From NCBI RefSeq assembly GCF_020193575.1, contig NZ_JADYVD010000053.1, positions 1-52,457 of the forward strand: DNA of 52,457 nucleotides, given 5' to 3'. The notes under the pieces were generated by a model. It did not search any database and was not told where the DNA came from. It was given only the letters and a program-made list of their open reading frames with translations. This DNA comes from Ensifer sp. IC4062 (GTDB lineage Bacteria > Pseudomonadota > Alphaproteobacteria > Rhizobiales > Rhizobiaceae). A program made the position numbers and the translations under genes. Positions 16,967 to 25,834 of the stretch are shown in pieces (within the stretch, counting starts at the first letter, position 1; each line of letters starts with the position of its first letter).

Positions 16967-18592
16967 ATGAAAGCGCTTGTCGAAAACCTCAAAGCCACTG
17001 CACGCGAGACCAATGCAACCGACATTCGCGCCGCGTTCGCGGCCGACCGGAACCGCTTCTCCCGCTTCAGCACCACGTTTGGCGACCTCCTCTTCGACTA
17101 TTCGAAATGTGCGGTGAATGACCGGATTCTCGACGGTCTCGAGGCACTCGCAAAGGCGGCGAAGGTCGAAGAAAAGCGGGACGCCATGTTCCGCGGCGAC
17201 ATCATCAACATCACCGAAGATCGCGCTGTCCTGCACACGGCGCTCAGGAATCGGAGCAACCTGCCGGTGCTCGTCGACGACAAGGACGTCATGCCCGACG
17301 TCAACGCGGTGCTCGATGCGATGGGTGCCTTTGCCGATGGCATCCGTTCGGGTGCGTTGAAGGGCGCCACCGGCAAGAAGATCACCGATGTCATCAATAT
17401 CGGCATCGGCGGCTCCGATCTCGGCCCGGTGATGGCGACGCTGGCGCTCGCTCCATTCCACGACGGCCCGCGGCTGCATTTCGTTTCCAACATCGACGGC
17501 GCGCATATCGCCGACACGCTGAAGCTCATCGATCCGGAAACCGCACTCTTCATCGTCGCCTCGAAGACCTTCACAACCATCGAGACGATGACCAACGCCG
17601 CCACCGCCCGCGCCTTCATCGCCGGCAAGCTCGGCGAGTCGGCAGTCGGCTACCACTTCGCGGCGGTTTCCACCGCGCTCGACAAGGTCGCGGCATTCGG
17701 CATCGACCAGGCACGTGTCTTCGGCTTCTGGGACTGGGTCGGCGGACGCTATTCGATCTGGTCGGCGATCGGTCTGCCGCTGATGATCGCGATCGGCAAG
17801 GAGAACTTCGGTCGCTTCCTCGACGGCGGCCACGCCATCGACGAACATTTCCGTGATGCGCCGCTGCGCCAGAACATTCCCATGCTGCTCGGTCTCATCG
17901 GCTTTTATCACCGCAACGTGCTCGGCTATCCGTCGCGGGCGATCCTGCCTTATGACCAGCGCCTTGCGCGCTTCCCAGCCTATCTACAGCAGCTCGACAT
18001 GGAATCGAACGGTAAGGGCGTCACCATGGACAGCACGCCGGTCGAATTCTCGACCGGGCCGGTCGTCTGGGGCGAACCGGGCACCAACGGCCAGCACGCC
18101 TTCTACCAGCTCATCCACCAGGGCACCGACATCATCCCGGCCGAATTCATGATCGCCGCAAACGGCCACGAAAAGGAACTGCGTCACCAGCACCAGTTGC
18201 TGATGGCAAACTGCCTGGCGCAATCGGAAGCCTTGATGAAGGGCCGCACGTTTGCCGAGGCCAAGGCGCAGCTCACCTCGAAGGGCATGGATGACACCAA
18301 GGCCGACAAGATCGCCCCGCACCGTGTCTTCACCGGTAACCGGCCGTCTCTCACTTTCGTCTATAATGAACTCGATCCCTTCGCGCTCGGTCGCCTGATC
18401 GCCCTCTACGAACATCGCGTCTTCGTCGAAGGTGCGCTCTTCAACATCAATTCCTTCGACCAATGGGGCGTCGAGCTGGGCAAGGAATTGGCCACGGGAT
18501 TGCTGCCGGTCGTCGAAGGCAAGGAAAGCGCCGAGGGCCATGATTCCTCGACTGCCGGTCTTGTCGCGGCATTGCTGAAGGCGGCACGCTGA
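16967..18592 (+). CDS. pgi: Glucose-6-phosphate isomerase
   Basis: Interconverts glucose-6-phosphate and fructose-6-phosphate, 541 residues, close to the 549 of E. coli Pgi. Signatures are NIGIGGSDLGPVMATLAL, the sugar-phosphate loop VASKTFTTIETMTNA, GFWDWVGGRYSIWSAIGLPL, the Pgi signature with MESNGKGVTMDS, and EFMIAANGHE..HQHQLLMAN near the C-terminus. AAGGAG precedes ATG 16967 by 6 bases. It is convergent with the fructokinase gene, so the two enzymes that connect fructose and glucose to the Entner-Doudoroff and pentose routes lie side by side. Confidence 0.96.
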   Translation: MKALVENLKATARETNATDIRAAFAADRNRFSRFSTTFGDLLFDYSKCAVNDRILDGLEALAKAAKVEEKRDAMFRGDIINITEDRAVLHTALRNRSNLPVLVDDKDVMPDVNAVLDAMGAFADGIRSGALKGATGKKITDVINIGIGGSDLGPVMATLALAPFHDGPRLHFVSNIDGAHIADTLKLIDPETALFIVASKTFTTIETMTNAATARAFIAGKLGESAVGYHFAAVSTALDKVAAFGIDQARVFGFWDWVGGRYSIWSAIGLPLMIAIGKENFGRFLDGGHAIDEHFRDAPLRQNIPMLLGLIGFYHRNVLGYPSRAILPYDQRLARFPAYLQQLDMESNGKGVTMDSTPVEFSTGPVVWGEPGTNGQHAFYQLIHQGTDIIPAEFMIAANGHEKELRHQHQLLMANCLAQSEALMKGRTFAEAKAQLTSKGMDDTKADKIAPHRVFTGNRPSLTFVYNELDPFALGRLIALYEHRVFVEGALFNINSFDQWGVELGKELATGLLPVVEGKESAEGHDSSTAGLVAALLKAAR

Positions 18593-18606
18593 GCGCAAGC
18601 GGCGAA

Positions 18607-18642
18607 TGACACCCCTCTGCCGGGCAGGGCAGAGGGGTGTCA
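18607..18642. terminator. Bidirectional hairpin between pgi and frk
   Basis: Perfect 15-bp stem TGACACCCCTCTGCC / GGCAGAGGGGTGTCA (18607-18621, 18628-18642) with a 6-base loop, 15 bases after the pgi stop in a convergent gap. No long T-run follows, but stability and place make a terminator role likely. Confidence 0.7.
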
Positions 18643-18714
18643 ACGATTCCGGTCCCTGCTGCAATCAAAACGCCGATCATATCGGCCAATAGCCCAGCGC
18701 CGCAGGTATCGACC

Positions 18715-19641
18715 TCAAACCCCGAGCTCATGCAGCCACGGCGGGTTGGCGCCGGCACGCGAGACGGTGACGGCGGCGGCCTTGGCGCCGAGCGCCAGCG
18801 CCTGGCGGACCGCCTCGTCGCTCAGATTTGCCACGGCATCCTTGGTCAGCAGGCTGTTGAGCTTCAACGAAGCCAGCACCCCGGCGTCGAACGTGTCGCC
18901 CGCACCGACCGTATCGACCACGGTGACCCGCTCGCCGGCGACCTCCACCTTGTGGTTCCTGGTATAGCCGACCGCGCCATCGGCCCCCTTGGTGATCAGC
19001 ACCAGTTTGGGGCCACGCTTCAGCCATTCCGCGGCAAGCTCGTCATGGCTGCCTTCCATGCCGAACCAGGCGAGGTCCTCGTCCGAGAACTTGATGATAT
19101 CCGACATCGCGGCCATGCGGTTCATGCGGCCGAGATGCGCCTCGCGATCCTTGATGAAGCCGGGGCGAATGTTCGGATCGAAGGAGATCACGCGCTTCTC
19201 GTGCTCGCGCACCATCAAGGCCTCGTAAGTCGAGCCGCACGGCTCGGGGATGAGGCTGATCGCACCGAAATGCAGTGCTTCGCAGAAATCGCCGAGCGCC
19301 GGCAGATGCTCCTTGGTGATCATCCGCCCCGCAGTGTTCTCGTCGAAGAATGCGTAGCTCGCGTGACCGTCGACGAGTTTCACGAAGGCAAGCGTCGTGT
19401 GCAGCGGCAGGGTCGCGCAGGGACCAAAATCGACATTCGCGGCTTTCAGCGTGGCACGCAGGATATCGCCGAACATGTCGTCGGAAAGGCCGGTGAAGAA
19501 GCCGGTTGGGATGCCGAGGCGCCCGAGCGCAATAGCGGTGTTGAAGATCGCGCCGCCGGCATAGGGCGCAAAGGCGCTCTCCCCGGCTGCCGTGTCGCGC
19601 GGCAGCATGTCGATCAAGGCTTCCCCGCAACACACGATCAT
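18715..19641 (-). CDS. frk: Fructokinase (PfkB/ribokinase family)
   Basis: Phosphorylates fructose to fructose-6-phosphate, 308 residues. The PfkB fold shows the N-terminal CCGEALIDMLP, the GGAIFNTAIALGRLG substrate loop, and the C-terminal signature DTVGAGDTFDAGVLASL with catalytic Asp. I use the second ATG (19641, MIVCCGEAL) because GGGAGG sits 7 bases before it and touches the first ATG at 19647. Another sugar kinase role is possible, but the neighbourhood (pgi, frc fructose importer) and S. meliloti synteny favour frk. An AT-rich palindromic stretch upstream (19671-19690) resembles one in front of frcB. Confidence 0.9.
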   Translation of the reverse strand: MIVCCGEALIDMLPRDTAAGESAFAPYAGGAIFNTAIALGRLGIPTGFFTGLSDDMFGDILRATLKAANVDFGPCATLPLHTTLAFVKLVDGHASYAFFDENTAGRMITKEHLPALGDFCEALHFGAISLIPEPCGSTYEALMVREHEKRVISFDPNIRPGFIKDREAHLGRMNRMAAMSDIIKFSDEDLAWFGMEGSHDELAAEWLKRGPKLVLITKGADGAVGYTRNHKVEVAGERVTVVDTVGAGDTFDAGVLASLKLNSLLTKDAVANLSDEAVRQALALGAKAAAVTVSRAGANPPWLHELGV

Positions 19642-19670
19642 CGGCATTCCTCCCTTAACCGGTTATTTCT

Positions 19671-19692
19671 TCGATTATTCAATCGATTTAAG
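19671..19692 (-). promoter_or_regulatory. AT-rich operator-like sequence upstream of frk
   Basis: The minus strand reads TTAAATCGATTGAATAATCG, containing AATCGATT and a near-repeat AATCG. It lies about 30 bases before the frk start and shares AAATC(n)ATTGAAT with the frc intergenic palindrome. Confidence 0.35.
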
Positions 19693-19722
19693 TCAGATTT
19701 CCCGCCAAAGCCAGCGGGAAGC

Positions 19723-20421
19723 TTACTGGGCTGCAAGCGCGCTGACGCCGCCCTTGCGACCGGACCAGGCGAGCGGAGCGTTGAGGAACGCCTCGACTTC
19801 GTTCAGCGTCTTTTCGTCGAACAGCGCCTGCTCGCGGGCAACCGCCAGCACGTTGCGCCACGTGGCGATGAAGTGCAGATCGACGCCCTTGGCTTGCATG
19901 TCCGCCCGCGCTTCCGGGAAGATGTCGTAGTAGAAGAGCGCGATGCCGTGATCCACAATGCCGCCCGCCGCGCGGATCGCATCGATGAACTTGAACATCG
20001 AGCCGCCGGCGGTCGTCAGATCCTCGATCACCAGCACGCGCGCGCCCTCCGGCATATGGCCCTCGATCTGGGCATTGCGCCCGTGGCCCTTCGGGGCCTT
20101 GCGCACATAGATCATCGGCAGACCGAGGCGCTCGGCAAGCATGGCAGCGAAGGGAATGCCGGCCGTCTCGCCGCCGGCGACGACGTCGAACTGCTCGAAG
20201 CCGGCTTCGCGAAGGATCGTCGCCGCGGCGAAATCCATCACCGCAGAGCGGATGCGCGGATAGGAGATGAGCTTGCGGCAATCGATGTAGACAGGGCTCG
20301 CCATGCCGGAGGAGAGCTTGTAGGGCTCGTCGGCGCGGAAATGTACCGCCTTGATCTCCCAGAGCATTTTCGCGACCAGCTCGGCCATCACCGCCTTGTC
20401 GGTGAACGCGTTGGAAAACAT
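19723..20421 (-). CDS. pyrE: Orotate phosphoribosyltransferase
   Basis: Pyrimidine biosynthesis step 5: orotate plus PRPP gives OMP. It has 232 residues, with the PRPP-binding motif VLVIEDLTTAGGSM (residues about 124-137) and the substrate loop KAPKGHGRNAQIEG. LSSGMASPVYIDCRKLISYP near the N-terminus is typical of the alphaproteobacterial long form. The start at 20421 follows AAAGGAGAG. It lies directly after pyrC on the same strand (74-base gap with a repeat hairpin), giving a pyrC-pyrE unit. Confidence 0.95.
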   Translation of the reverse strand: MFSNAFTDKAVMAELVAKMLWEIKAVHFRADEPYKLSSGMASPVYIDCRKLISYPRIRSAVMDFAAATILREAGFEQFDVVAGGETAGIPFAAMLAERLGLPMIYVRKAPKGHGRNAQIEGHMPEGARVLVIEDLTTAGGSMFKFIDAIRAAGGIVDHGIALFYYDIFPEARADMQAKGVDLHFIATWRNVLAVAREQALFDEKTLNEVEAFLNAPLAWSGRKGGVSALAAQ

Positions 20422-20436
20422 GAAACTCTCCTTTTA

Positions 20437-20474
20437 GCGTGACCCCGAAAAGCGGGAACGGGCTTCAGTCACGC
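20437..20474. repeat. Y-shaped intercistronic repeat between pyrC and pyrE
   Basis: Outer stem GCGTGAC/GTCACGC (20437-20443, 20468-20474) encloses CCCG-aaaag-CGGG. The order GTGACCCCGAAAAGCGGGAACGG recalls a very abundant Rhizobiales repeat of the ATGATCCCGAAAAGTGGGAACCGG type; this copy is diverged. Confidence 0.5.
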
Positions 20475-20495
20475 GGCAAAACAAACCCTCGTTAA

Positions 20496-21533
20496 TCAGA
20501 CAACCGCCCAGTGGAGCGGGAACATCGGATCGAAAACCGTGACCGGGCCCGCTTCCGTCTCGACCTTGGCGGGGTAGCGCACCGGCTCTTCGTTCTTGCG
20601 CAGCGTGATCATCTCCTCGTTGACCGGCAGGCCATACCAGGCGGGACCGTTCAACGACGCGAAGGCCTCGAGGCGGTGGAGCGCACCCTCCTCCTCGAAG
20701 ACATGGGCAAGGCAGCTCAGCGTGTTGATCGAGGTATAGATGCCGGCGCAGCCGCAGGCGCATTCCTTTAGCGGATCGACATGGGGCGCGGAATCGGTGC
20801 CGAGGAAGAAGCGGACATCACCGGACGTCGCGGCCGCGCGCAACGCCAGGCGGTGCGTCTCACGCTTGGCGACCGGCAGGCAGTAGTAGTGCGGTTTGAT
20901 ACCGCCGACGAGGATGGCGTTGCGGTTGATGATCAGGTGATGAGTCGTAATCGAGCCGGCAAGATTGGCCTTCGACGCCTTGATATAGTCGATGCCATCC
21001 CTCGTCGTCACGTGTTCCATCGTGATCCGAAGCTCGGGCAGGCGCCGGCGGAGCGGGTCGAGCACGGTTTCGATGAAGACCGCTTCGCGGTCGAAGATGT
21101 CGACGTCTGCGGTCGTCACCTCGCCGTGGACGCAGAGAGGCACGCCGACCTTCGCCATGCGCTCCAGAACCGGCATGGCCTTCTCGATGTCGCGAACGCC
21201 GCTGTTGGAGTTGGTCGTCGCCCCTGCCGGATAGAGCTTGACCGCCTTGATGAGGCCACGCTTGAAGCCGGCCTCAACATCGTCCGGGTCGGTGCCTTCT
21301 GTCAGGTAGAGCGTCATCAACGGCTCGAACCGATCCTGCGCAGGAACGGCGGCAAGGATGCGCTCGCGATAGGCGGCGGCATCGGCGGTGGTCACGACCG
21401 GCGGCACCAGGTTGGGCATGATGATGGCGCGGGCGAAGTGGCGGCTCGTGTCCGCAATCACGCCGCGCAGCATGCCGCCGTCGCGCAGGTGAAGGTGCCA
21501 ATCATCCGGGCGGCGGATAACGAGGTCTTGCAT
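20496..21533 (-). CDS. pyrC: Dihydroorotase (type II)
   Basis: Zinc amidohydrolase that forms dihydroorotate in pyrimidine synthesis, 345 residues, the E. coli PyrC size. Metal ligands are visible in DDWHLHLRDGGML (HxH), the carboxylated Lys in KLYPAGATTNS, His in CVHGEVT and in THHLIINRN, and the catalytic Asp in GTDSAPH. It is the first gene of the pyrC-pyrE pair. The 208-base gap upstream to frcK shows no distinct signal that I can name. Confidence 0.95.
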   Translation of the reverse strand: MQDLVIRRPDDWHLHLRDGGMLRGVIADTSRHFARAIIMPNLVPPVVTTADAAAYRERILAAVPAQDRFEPLMTLYLTEGTDPDDVEAGFKRGLIKAVKLYPAGATTNSNSGVRDIEKAMPVLERMAKVGVPLCVHGEVTTADVDIFDREAVFIETVLDPLRRRLPELRITMEHVTTRDGIDYIKASKANLAGSITTHHLIINRNAILVGGIKPHYYCLPVAKRETHRLALRAAATSGDVRFFLGTDSAPHVDPLKECACGCAGIYTSINTLSCLAHVFEEEGALHRLEAFASLNGPAWYGLPVNEEMITLRKNEEPVRYPAKVETEAGPVTVFDPMFPLHWAVV

Positions 21534-21741
21534 GGTCAGCGTTCTCCCGATGCTCGCGTCCGATCGGCGCGAACGGCGTTGCGGCCGGTCGGTGCGCTCG
21601 ATGGGCGGTACTTCATTTGGTGAAACCGCGCCTCGATATCATCATTGCGCCGCAAAACACAATGGCGATTCGAAAATCACAGAGCGGGATGCGGGCGGAA
21701 AACCGCGCACACTTTTCCTCATCCCGCTCCAAGGCCATCTC

Positions 21742-22362
21742 TCAGAAATCCCGGATGACCAGGTCAGCCGACCGGCGGCTGCCGATAACGCGCCGGGCGT
21801 TCGGGATGTCGTTGCCGAACGCCTTCATCTTCGCGGTCTCGTCGTCGTAGCCGTGATCGAACCAGCGTTTGAGCAGCCGCCGCTCGATCACCTCAAGGCC
21901 GGGATCGATGAAGATCGAAAAATCGAAGCTACCGTCGAGCCTGTTCCACGGCGCCTCATCGAGCATGAGATAGTTGCCTTCGACAAGAACGATGCGCGTT
22001 TCCGGGGCGATTACCCGCGCAGATGCAATTGCCAGTTCGCGCGACCGATCGAAGATCGGCACCAGGACTTCGCCATCATTGGCCCGAGCGGCGACGATCG
22101 TCGAGAGAAACGATCGGAAGTCGAAGGTTTCGGGTGCGCCCTTGCGGGCAAGCAGCCCCTTCTCTTCGAGGACGGCATTGTCCATGTGGAAGCCATCCAT
22201 CGGCAACACCGCTGCCTTCTCCCCCACTGCGACGAGCGCCTCTGCGAGCGCTTCGGAGAGGGTTGATTTACCAGCGCCCGGAGGGCCGGCAATCGCAACG
22301 ATGAAACGGGCGGCGCCGGCCGCCCGTTTCAGGATCTCGTCGGTCAAGGCCTGGAGATTCAT
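21742..22362 (-). CDS. frcK: P-loop kinase of the fructose transport operon FrcK
   Basis: A 206-residue kinase with Walker A AGPPGAGKST (about residues 25-34) and a general resemblance to the phosphoribulokinase/uridine kinase/pantothenate kinase fold (MDGFHMDNAVLEEKG, LVEGNYLML, FDFSIFIDPG). The start at 22362 overlaps the frcA stop by four bases (ATGA), so it is translationally coupled to the ATPase. By position it is FrcK of the frcBCAK operon. Its substrate is not established to my knowledge; fructose itself is handled by the separate fructokinase. Confidence 0.88.
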   Translation of the reverse strand: MNLQALTDEILKRAAGAARFIVAIAGPPGAGKSTLSEALAEALVAVGEKAAVLPMDGFHMDNAVLEEKGLLARKGAPETFDFRSFLSTIVAARANDGEVLVPIFDRSRELAIASARVIAPETRIVLVEGNYLMLDEAPWNRLDGSFDFSIFIDPGLEVIERRLLKRWFDHGYDDETAKMKAFGNDIPNARRVIGSRRSADLVIRDF

Positions 22363-23141
22363 GCGGCAAGCGCCTCTCCGGGCGGGGCTTTCGCTCCGGT
22401 CATGAAGGCGACCGCATCCGACATCGTGTATTCCTTCGGATTGATGACGCAGAGCCGACGGCCGAGGCGGTGGATGTGGATCCGGTCCGCGACCTCGAAG
22501 ACGTGCGGCATATTGTGCGAGATCAATACGATCGGCAGGCCGCGGCGGCGAACGTCGAGGATCAGTTCCAGCACGCGTCGGCTTTCCTTGACGCCCAGCG
22601 CCGCCGTCGGTTCGTCCATGATGACCACCTTGGAACCGAATGCCGCGGCACGCGCGACGGCAACACCCTGACGCTGACCACCCGACAGGGTCTCGACCGC
22701 CTGGTTGATGTTCTGGATCGTCATCAGTCCGAGTTCGGAGAGCTTTGCCCGCGCTTGCTTTTCCATGGCCGCGCGGTCCAGCGAGCGGAACCACTTGCCC
22801 ATGATACCCGGTTTGCGGATCTCGCGACCGAGGAACATGTTGTCGGCGATCGATAGCGCCGGCGACAGGGCAAGGTTCTGGTAGACGGTCTCGATGCCGG
22901 CCTTCCTGGCTTCCATCGGAGAGCGGAAATGCACCGGCTGACCCTCGAGTTGGATCTCGCCCTCGTCGGGGGTGATCGCACCAGAGATCGCCTTGATCAT
23001 CGAGGATTTGCCGGCGCCGTTGTCGCCGATTACGGCCAGGATTTCACCCGGGTAAAGATCGAAATCGGCGTGGTCGAGAGCGGTCACACGACCGTAGCGC
23101 TTGACGAGACCGCGAGCGGTGAGAATGGGTTGTTGTGCCAT
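22359..23141 (-). CDS. frcA: Fructose ABC transporter ATP-binding protein FrcA
   Basis: ATPase of the CUT2-type fructose importer, 260 residues with a single nucleotide-binding domain, unlike the doubled RbsA type. Walker A is GDNGAGKSSM, the signature is LSGGQRQGVAVARA, Walker B is VVIMDEPTAAL, and the switch His is in VLISHNM. The start at 23141 overlaps the frcC stop by one base (TGATG). The open frame extends further upstream, but that is the shadow of frcC. Confidence 0.95.
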   Translation of the reverse strand: MAQQPILTARGLVKRYGRVTALDHADFDLYPGEILAVIGDNGAGKSSMIKAISGAITPDEGEIQLEGQPVHFRSPMEARKAGIETVYQNLALSPALSIADNMFLGREIRKPGIMGKWFRSLDRAAMEKQARAKLSELGLMTIQNINQAVETLSGGQRQGVAVARAAAFGSKVVIMDEPTAALGVKESRRVLELILDVRRRGLPIVLISHNMPHVFEVADRIHIHRLGRRLCVINPKEYTMSDAVAFMTGAKAPPGEALAA

Positions 23142-24223
23142 CAGGCTGCTACCTTTCTGATCCACTGGTCGATTGCGACGGCGATGATGATCAGCAAGCC
23201 AATCAGGAGATAGGTCCATTGCGGGTCCGTGCCCATGAGGCGAAGCCCGAGCGAGAAGACGCCGACGATCAGCGCGCCGAAGAGCATGCCAAGAATGGAG
23301 CCACGGCCGCCGAAGAGCGAGATGCCGCCGATCACCACGGCGGTGATCGATTCGATGTTCGCGAACTGGCCTGCCGTCGGGGAGACCGAGCCGATACGAC
23401 CGATCAGGGCCCAGCCCGCAAGCGCGCAAATGAGACCCGAGAGCGTGTAGATGGTGACGAGCATGCCCTTGACATTGACGCCGGCGAGCTTGGCCGCCTC
23501 CGGGTCGTCGCCGACCGCGTAGACATAGCGCCCCCAGGCGGTGCGGTTGAGGACATACCAGAGCAGGGCCACGAGAAGCACCATGGCGACGACGCCATAG
23601 GTGAAGACGGCATTGCCGATGCGGAAGTTCTGACCGAAGAACTGCAGGATCGGCGCGTTGGCGGAGATGTCCTGGGCGCGGATCGTCTCGTTGGCGGAAT
23701 AGAGGAAGTTGGAGGCGAGCACGATCTGCCACATGCCGAGCGTGACGATGAAGGGCGGCAGCTTCATGCGGGCAACAAGCGTGCCGTTGATAAAGCCGCA
23801 GAGCGCCCCCACGCCGAGGCCGCAGAGGACCGACAAGGCCGGCGGCAAGCCGTAGCGGAAGGTGAACTGTCCCATGATCACTGACGACAGCACCATCATG
23901 GCGCCGACCGAGAGATCGATACCCGCCGTCAGGACGACGAGCGTCTGCGCGGCGCCTACGATGCCGACGATCGCCACCTGCTGCAGGATGAGCGTCAGCG
24001 TGAAGGCAGAAAAGAACTTGCCGCCAAGGATGGCGCCAAAGGCGATCAACGACAGGACCAGCACGATCAGCGGAACGGCGGCCGGGCTTGAATGAAGGAA
24101 ATGTTGGAGCTTCTGAAGCGGCGTCTTGTCATGCGTGTCGAAGGACGCCACTTCCGTCGAGCTGTTGACCAGGACCTTTTCGAATTCCTGGGATGTCGGT
24201 GCGGCTGTATTTGGTTCGGCCAT
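23141..24223 (-). CDS. frcC: Fructose ABC transporter permease FrcC
   Basis: CUT2-family membrane permease, 360 residues with about nine or ten helices. The BPD_transp_2 signature appears as GAAQTLVVLTAGIDLSVGAM, with the later AVGDDPEAAKLAGVNVKGM loop that contacts FrcA. The start at 24223 follows GGGAGGAG; the frame is open another 29 codons without a ribosome site. The long N-terminal cytoplasmic region (about 50 residues) is usual for this family in rhizobia. Confidence 0.94.
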   Translation of the reverse strand: MAEPNTAAPTSQEFEKVLVNSSTEVASFDTHDKTPLQKLQHFLHSSPAAVPLIVLVLSLIAFGAILGGKFFSAFTLTLILQQVAIVGIVGAAQTLVVLTAGIDLSVGAMMVLSSVIMGQFTFRYGLPPALSVLCGLGVGALCGFINGTLVARMKLPPFIVTLGMWQIVLASNFLYSANETIRAQDISANAPILQFFGQNFRIGNAVFTYGVVAMVLLVALLWYVLNRTAWGRYVYAVGDDPEAAKLAGVNVKGMLVTIYTLSGLICALAGWALIGRIGSVSPTAGQFANIESITAVVIGGISLFGGRGSILGMLFGALIVGVFSLGLRLMGTDPQWTYLLIGLLIIIAVAIDQWIRKVAA

Positions 24224-24365
24224 GGAGACTCCTCCCGTGAACCCCACTCCCAAGGGGGGTTGCATTGCTGCCGGATGCGGCCCGCCTGTGATCGCGGCGA
24301 GTTTCAGCAATCACTAAAAATTGTGCAGGTTTTCCGCGCCTTGTCAAAGACTGCGGCGCTTACAC

Positions 24366-24389
24366 GAAGGGCGGCCGGGGCCGCCCTTC
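24366..24389 (-). terminator. frcB-frcC intercistronic hairpin
   Basis: Stem AAGGGCGGCC / GGCCGCCCTT (24367-24376, 24379-24388) plus one flanking G-C pair, 36 bases after the frcB stop within a 202-base gap. No T-run follows. It probably protects the frcB part of the message, giving binding protein in excess over the membrane parts. Confidence 0.6.
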
Positions 24390-24425
24390 CCTGTCACATG
24401 ATCTGTCTGGACTTTGGGGGGCCGA

Positions 24426-25451
24426 TCAGCCCCAGCACTTGTCCGTGCCGACTTTGGTGTCGATCGACTCGATGCCCGCGACCGGCTTGTCGGTGACGAG
24501 CGAGACGCCGGTATCGACGAAGTCCTTGCCTTCGGTCGGCTTCGGCTTTTCGCCGGTGTCGGCGAACTTCTTGATCGCTTCGATGCCAAGCGCGGCCATC
24601 ATCAGCGGATATTGCTGCGAAGTCGCACCGATGACGCCGTCGGCGACGTTCTTGACGCCCGGGCAGCCACCGTCGACGGAAACGATCAGCACGTCCTTTT
24701 CACGACCAACGGCCTTCAGCGCCTCATAGGCGCCGGCGGCGGCCGGTTCGTTGATGGTATGGACGACGTTGATGGTCGGATCCTTCTGGAGAAGGTTCTC
24801 CATGGCCGTACGACCACCCTCTTCGTTACCGTTGGTGACGTCGTGGCCAACGATGCGCGCGTCGTCCTCGTCGCCGATCTTGTTCGGGTCCTTCGGATCG
24901 ATGCCGAAGCCGATCATGAAGCCCTGGTCGCGCAGAACGTCAACGGTCGGTTGCGAAGGCGTCAAGTCGAGGAAGGCGACCCTCGCGTCCTTGGCGGCGT
25001 CACCGAGCGTTGCGGCCGCCCATTGGCCGATCAGTTTGCCGGCGAGCAAATTGTCCGTCGCAAAGGTGGCGTCGGCGGCATCGAGCGGCTCAAGAGGCGT
25101 GTCGAGCGCGATGACCAGCAAGCCGGCTTCGCGTGCCTTCTGCACCTGTGGCACGATGCCCTTGGTGTCGGATGCCGTCAGCAGGATGCCCTTGGCACCA
25201 TCGGCAATGCAGGTTTCGATTGCTGCAACCTGGCTTTCGGAATCACCATCGATCTTGCCGGCATAGGATTTCAGCGTCATGCCCAGTTCCTGGGCCTTGG
25301 CAGTCGCGCCCTCCTTCATCTTCACGAAGAAGGGATTGGTGTCGGTCTTGGTGATGAGGCAGGCGGAGATATCGGCCGCCTGCGATGGCGAAGCGCAGGC
25401 CACGCCAAGCGCGAGCGCACCGAATGCGGCAGAAAGAACTGTTTTCTTCAT
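24426..25451 (-). CDS. frcB: Periplasmic fructose-binding protein FrcB
   Basis: Sugar receptor of the frc importer, 341 residues. The signal peptide MKKTVLSAAFGALALGVAC..SQA ends near residue 25. The mature protein is a type I (ribose-binding-like) periplasmic protein: ITKTDTNPFFVKMKEGA at the first strand-loop, LLTASDTKGIVPQV, VVHTINEPAAAGAYEAL. GGGAGG lies 8 bases before ATG 25451. S. meliloti FrcB binds fructose, and also mannose and ribose (established knowledge). First gene of the operon, divergent from frcR. Confidence 0.93.
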   Translation of the reverse strand: MKKTVLSAAFGALALGVACASPSQAADISACLITKTDTNPFFVKMKEGATAKAQELGMTLKSYAGKIDGDSESQVAAIETCIADGAKGILLTASDTKGIVPQVQKAREAGLLVIALDTPLEPLDAADATFATDNLLAGKLIGQWAAATLGDAAKDARVAFLDLTPSQPTVDVLRDQGFMIGFGIDPKDPNKIGDEDDARIVGHDVTNGNEEGGRTAMENLLQKDPTINVVHTINEPAAAGAYEALKAVGREKDVLIVSVDGGCPGVKNVADGVIGATSQQYPLMMAALGIEAIKKFADTGEKPKPTEGKDFVDTGVSLVTDKPVAGIESIDTKVGTDKCWG

Positions 25452-25573
25452 AAAACCCTCCCAAGGATAAAAACCGCCGGTGGACCGGCACGGGCATCGC
25501 CGCCGCAGCATTCTCCTCCTGCGGACGGCGCTTCCGAAGCTAAGTCAAACACCAAACTTTGTGGGTGTCAATA

Positions 25574-25594
25574 AATAAATCAAATTGAATTATT
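25574..25594. promoter_or_regulatory. Candidate FrcR operator in the frcB-frcR intergenic region
   Basis: Imperfect palindrome AATAAATCAA-a-TTGAATTATT (one mismatch between the arms), in an AT-rich island within an otherwise GC-rich 383-base divergent gap. It lies 123 bases before frcB and 241 before frcR. Elsewhere in the gap I see no other clear site. Confidence 0.5.
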
Positions 25595-25834
25595 ATTAGG
25601 TTGTGGCATTCTTAGGCTCGGGACGAGCTCGGAGGAACTCGGACCGACCGGCAAATTGACAGATCGACCTGAAGTGGAAACAACAGAGTCGCGCCAAGCG
25701 AGCATCGGCAGCGCCTTGCATCCGATCAGACCCGCAAGGACCGCTGGAGTACTTTGAATTTGCTGCATGATTTGTTCTTGGATCGGTTTCGATACAAGAA
25801 ATCAGCCGCGGTGCCAACGGGAGGAGACGGTGGC

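Noticed and set aside
18637..20442. 601-codon open frame antisense to frk and pyrE
   Set aside because: It overlaps two clearly real genes; composition is Arg/His/Gly-rich as expected for a reverse reading of coding DNA.
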